Part shown: positions 60,472 to 64,000 of the stretch, piece after piece
Layout: every line of letters starts with the position of its first letter
How positions within the stretch are numbered: position 1 is the stretch's first letter
Assembly (NCBI RefSeq): GCF_017654505.1
Contig: NC_054534.1
Span: 47,085,288-47,149,287 of the forward strand
Direction: 5' to 3'
Length of the DNA stretch: 64,000 bases
DNA from: Polyodon spathula
Lineage: Eukaryota > Chordata > Actinopteri > Acipenseriformes > Polyodontidae
Made by a program: the position numbers and the translations under genes
The notes under the pieces: generated by a model
The model's database searches: none
What the model was told of the DNA's origin: nothing
The model's input: the letters and a program-made list of their open reading frames with translations, nothing else

Positions 60472-60972
60472 GTATGGAAACATCTGCAGAGTTGAACAAA
60501 GATCCTTAAGAACAGCTGAATTAGGCAAATCCAGGCGGCGGACAACCGCACGTGCGCTTCTGCTGGGTTGTTCTGCTACAGTATTGCTAATCTCAGCGAC
60601 AACTTCGGTCGGTGTCGGTGGTCTGCCATTACGAGGCTTATCACAAGTGCAGCCTGTTTCCTCAAATTTTTTGATTAACTTGTGAAAAGCAACTCTTGAA
60701 CACAGCCTGTTGTGGATATTATGCACTCTACAGTATTCCCTGAGAGCTTTCTTTGCTGTAAAAAAACTTGAGCAGTTCACCTCTCTGCACACTTATCAGC
60801 TTCATGTTGCTTGACTGAGCTGCCCTGCGAGTGACAGGACTATTTATACCCATAGTACTGTAGCATGGAAATATGTTGCAGTAACCAGTGCCGCCGCCTA
60901 GTGACAATTAATAACTGTGGCATTTGCATCCCCACGGTTCCCTTAACAACGGTATGCAATTTCACCATCCCA
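60472..60972 (-). pseudogene. IS630/Tc1-mariner-type relic, second copy
   Basis: On the minus strand it matches 52375-52880. The frame 60388-60792 has YCRVHNIHNRLCSRVAFHKL, FEETGCTCDKPRNGRPPTPT and RAVVRRLDLPNSAV. The catalytic domain is missing because the copy is cut at about 60472, where Tc1 sequence resumes, and at about 60972, where R2-group sequence begins. Confidence 0.7.
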
Positions 60973-63010
60973 TCTATCAATCCACCAGAATACCAAATGG
61001 AGAACTATGCACCTAAGTGGAAAGAAGTAGAGCAAGCTGTGAAAAAGACAAGGGCGTCATCATCTCCAGGGCCTAATGGAGTTCCGTACAGAGTGTACAA
61101 GAGTGCCCCTGGTGCTCTATGAATCCTGTGGAAATTGATGAAAGTAGCATGGGTCAGTGTGATCTGGTAGCAAATTCAAACGGCTAAAACATTTGTATAT
61201 GAATCTATATAGGATAGCCACTTTAAATGTGACATTCCTGGATGTAGTTAATGCATACTGCTCAGTACCTCACGAGCTTCTTTAAGCAGCATTTGTTTTA
61301 TTTCAGTGTACCAAGTAAAATAACAAACTTAGTGAAAGCATATTTCGGAAATTATCAATTTTGTTTTTCAACGTCAATTCACCACTACATGGCAATGTCT
61401 AGAAGTTGGAATAATGGCAGGATGCACCATTTCTCCACTGGCTTTTATCATGTCAATGGAAGTAATTATTAGGGTGTCAATGGGTAGTGCAAGGAGAATG
61501 CTTGACTTCTGGAATACGACTGCCACCAATTAGAGCACACATGAATGACATGACAATCATGACTACAACAGTAGCCTGCACTAATTGGTTATTAGGCAAA
61601 CTAATCAATAACCTTGAATGGGCACAAAATGCAATTCAAGCCCACTAAGTCAAGGAGCATCTCTATAATTAAAGGTCAAGTAGTGGATAAGAGGTTCTAA
61701 ATTAACTGTGAGGCAATACCAACAGTGTCTGAGAAGCCTGAAAAGTCTTGGGAGATGGTATGATGGGGACCTAAAGGACAGTTCGTTTGAGAGAATTGAG
61801 ACAACAAGCAGTGGAAGGGTTGAAGAGCATAAACGACAGCGCTTTACCGGGCAAACTTAAGCTCTGGTGCTTTCAGTTTGGTCTACTGCCAAGACTTCTG
61901 TGGCCACTCACTGTCTGTGAGGTTTCCTTGACAACAGTAGAGTAGCGGGAAGTGTTAATCAGTTCATACGTGGGGAAATGGTTAGGAGTTTCACGCTTCC
62001 TCAGCAGAGCGGGACTGTATGGTAAATGGATACTACAGCTGCCAGTCTCGGCTCTAACCAAGGAGTTTAAGTGCACCAAGGTTTGATTGGAAATGACACT
62101 GATAGTCACACGACCAAATGTGTGAGGGAAGCAGCACCTCTGTTAAACTGGAAGAAAGTGGGCGGCAAAGGCTGCCCTTTGTATCAGTGATATCATGGGG
62201 AAGTACAGCATGGAAAAGCAGGCCTTGGTCTGAGTTCAGCTCCTCCTACAAGGCACAAAGGAAGGTCAACAGAGGAAGCTAGTAGTCAACAAGGTGCAAA
62301 AACAAGAGGAACAGATGAGGTACGTAAAGGCAGTTTCCCAGGCCAAGCAGGGAGAATGGATGACACTGGAGACTGTGGAACAACTCAAGATCTAGGGACA
62401 ATGGAACATTGCAGGATCAGTTTCCTCATCAGGTCAACATATGATGAAACTTAATCTATGGGTAGAAGAGGATATTTAGTGTCCTTTTTGTCCATTGCCA
62501 GACACATTTTGACAGGATGTAAAGTTGCTCTTAGCCAAGGACAGTTTACTTGGCATCATGACCACGTGCTGCAATGTTTGGGCTTAGCATTGGAAGACAA
62601 GTGCAGCATGACCAACACGTTGCCTCTAATGCCAGCAATATATGACACAAGAAGAACAACATTCCTCTGTCCAGGGGAGCAACTTCCATGAAAAGATATT
62701 AAAACCAAAATGTGTCTATAACAACTGGAAGCTGCTAGAGACTGCAACATGCTGGCAGATATCTGACAAAGGCTTATTTTCCCACCTGTGATTGCCACCA
62801 CTAACCTTCGAGCTAATATTGTCTTGTGGTCTGGATCAGCATGCCTTGTTCATCTTGTAGAGTTAACAGTGCCATGGGAGGATGCTGTGGATGAGACATA
62901 CGAAAGGAAGAAACTTCAGTATTCTCAACTAGCTGTTGAAGTGGAACAGCGAGGCTGGTGAGTCCAGGTTTACCCAGTGGAGATGGGTTGTGGAGGATTT
63001 GTTAGAATAA
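60973..63010 (+). pseudogene. R2-group (HERO-like) relic, RT to C-terminus
   Basis: Near 60990-61130 the frame encodes WKEVEQAVKKTRASSSPGPN, then GVPYRVYKSAPGAL, an RT entry block. RT-like pieces continue to about 61500. From 61870 the sequence matches 19840-20930, with a partial Cys/His motif near 62500 and, in 62800-62960, IVLWSGSACLVHLVELTVPW. The endonuclease Asp seen at 20740 is Asn here. Many stops and deletions show it is dead. Confidence 0.7.
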
Positions 63011-63019
63011 AAACAAAAC

Positions 63020-63264
63020 ACAGTGGGGGGAAAAACTGCTACAAAACAAAAGGTGGCCACGCTCGGTCCCATGTCAGTAACCATAAACTAAAATGCATAA
63101 ACTAAATCCCCGAAATGAATCCCTTTTCTATAGTATTTTATCCCAGTCTATACACAATTATACCCCTGTAGCGCACCCTGGTAGAACCCATATATGCTTA
63201 TTCACCTCCAGGCATGCAGAAGACAACAAACAAAAAAAGATCCAAGAAACTGGCTTTTCAGCCT

Positions 63265-63295
<31 letters not shown>

Positions 63296-63470
63296 GCATG
63301 TGACCAGGGTTAATTGATACTCAATTAGTCAATTAACACCCGGCCACCTGCTGCACATCAAGGTTCAATTAGGCAGGGAGGAAAGTCTAATCGCCCAGCC
63401 TTGCCATAGCAAGCACATTATTTTACAAAAAATAATTTTATTTTTAAACCAAACAAAACCATATTTTCTT
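63020..63470 (-). mobile_element. LTR-like segment with T-run
   Basis: On the minus strand it carries GCAGGTGGCCGGGTGTTAATTG, like the GGTGGCTGGGGTTGATT block of the LTRs at 6149, 7011 and 34532. A 27-base T-run (63269-63295) splits it. Ends are not defined. Confidence 0.45.
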
Positions 63471-64000
63471 TACAAGTCCCACCAAATATACATTATTTTT
63501 GTCAATTACAGAACTGACAGTTGTTTGCACAATTTCTATGAATTTAACACTGAAATATTTATTATATCTAAGTTAAAAAATGCGTTATTTTGCAGAGACG
63601 GCACAAAGGTACTCTAACTCAGGTGCATAGTGTTTTTTTAAATTAGGTAAATGGCAATACGTCTGTAAAAGAGATGATGCTTTAAAAACACAATAAACTG
63701 AGAAATATCCAAAACACACTGGGCCCACGTTTCACCAGCAAGATGTAACATACTGGTTAAGAATGGTCATAAACCAAAGCCGTAATAAAAGCAAAAGGGA
63801 GACAAGTACTAATGCAGAGTCATGAATGAATACTTTAAATGAAACAAGTTTGTTTTTTGAAAACAATTATATTTTTAAATTACTAGAAATTGTGTTTTAT
63901 TAGAAAGTGTTTACTAAATGCTTGTCCTTAATCGGTTACCTTGAATCATGGTATAATGTGTAGGACGCCAATATTTTTGTCTGCGACTGTGTGCAATAAA

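Larger units (their letters stand above)
60003..63987 (+). mobile_element. Tc1-like transposon enclosing nested insertions
   Basis: The left end ACAGTTGCAGACAAAAGTATTG (60003) and the right end, reversed, CACAGTCGCAGACAAAAATATT (about 63962-63987) face each other. Further inside, ACAAGCATTTAGT (60069) and ACTAAATGCTTGT (63912) mirror each other too. A transposase piece (KHEGGSIIIWGA) lies near 60250-60370. The interior is filled by an IS630-like relic, R2-group relics and an LTR-like piece. It follows MELK exon 12. Confidence 0.65.

Noticed and set aside
63060..64000. Further MELK exons after exon 12
   Set aside because: I searched for the region after the UBA domain and for KA1 motifs on the + strand and saw none; the stretch is repeats and a Tc1 end.

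Overview
This is eukaryotic, vertebrate DNA. The only gene I can support is MELK (maternal embryonic leucine zipper kinase), on the + strand. Eleven coding exons (39508-59479) encode residues 1-352: the kinase domain and the UBA domain. All exons splice in frame with AG/GT borders. The C-terminal part, including the KA1 domain, lies beyond 64000. A likely promoter (about 28870-29055) and non-coding first exon (ending 29282) lie 10 kb upstream of the ATG exon.

The repeats suggest a fish, and a non-teleost ray-finned fish such as a sturgeon is my best guess from intron size and the mix of Gmr1-like, DIRS, R2-group, L1-like, Tc1 and tRNA-SINE elements. The species is an inference and is not shown by the sequence.

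Layout: positions 1-28 kb are a graveyard of nested retroelements. 1-8.4 kb holds a minus-strand Gmr1-like Ty3/gypsy relic, split by an L1-like LINE with a 17-bp target duplication; the LINE itself carries two truncated LTRs. 10.6-14.6 kb holds a DIRS fragment pair and a second, far better preserved Gmr1-like element in which integrase precedes reverse transcriptase and gag resembles a SCAN domain. 15.8-17.0 kb is an LTR broken by an L2-like LINE. 19.8-27.5 kb holds R2-group (HERO-like) relics in both orientations and a DIRS relic, pierced by two solo LTRs with 5-bp duplications. 28.9-29.3 kb is the MELK promoter and exon 1.

MELK intron 1 (29.3-39.4 kb) contains SINEs, a Tc1 relic, a DIRS relic with a solo LTR inside it, and an LTR-like segment. 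Intron 4 (42.2-49.0 kb) holds a PIF/Harbinger fragment, a Tc1 element with 246-bp inverted repeats, an LTR and an unassigned 1.47-kb transposon with inverted ends. Intron 6 (51.1-55.8 kb) holds an unclassified repeat, an IS630-like relic and another Tc1 element. The DNA after exon 12 holds a third Tc1 element whose ends lie 4 kb apart around nested insertions.

The window therefore reads as a single-copy cell-cycle kinase gene embedded in layered transposon debris. None of the transposon genes looks fully intact.
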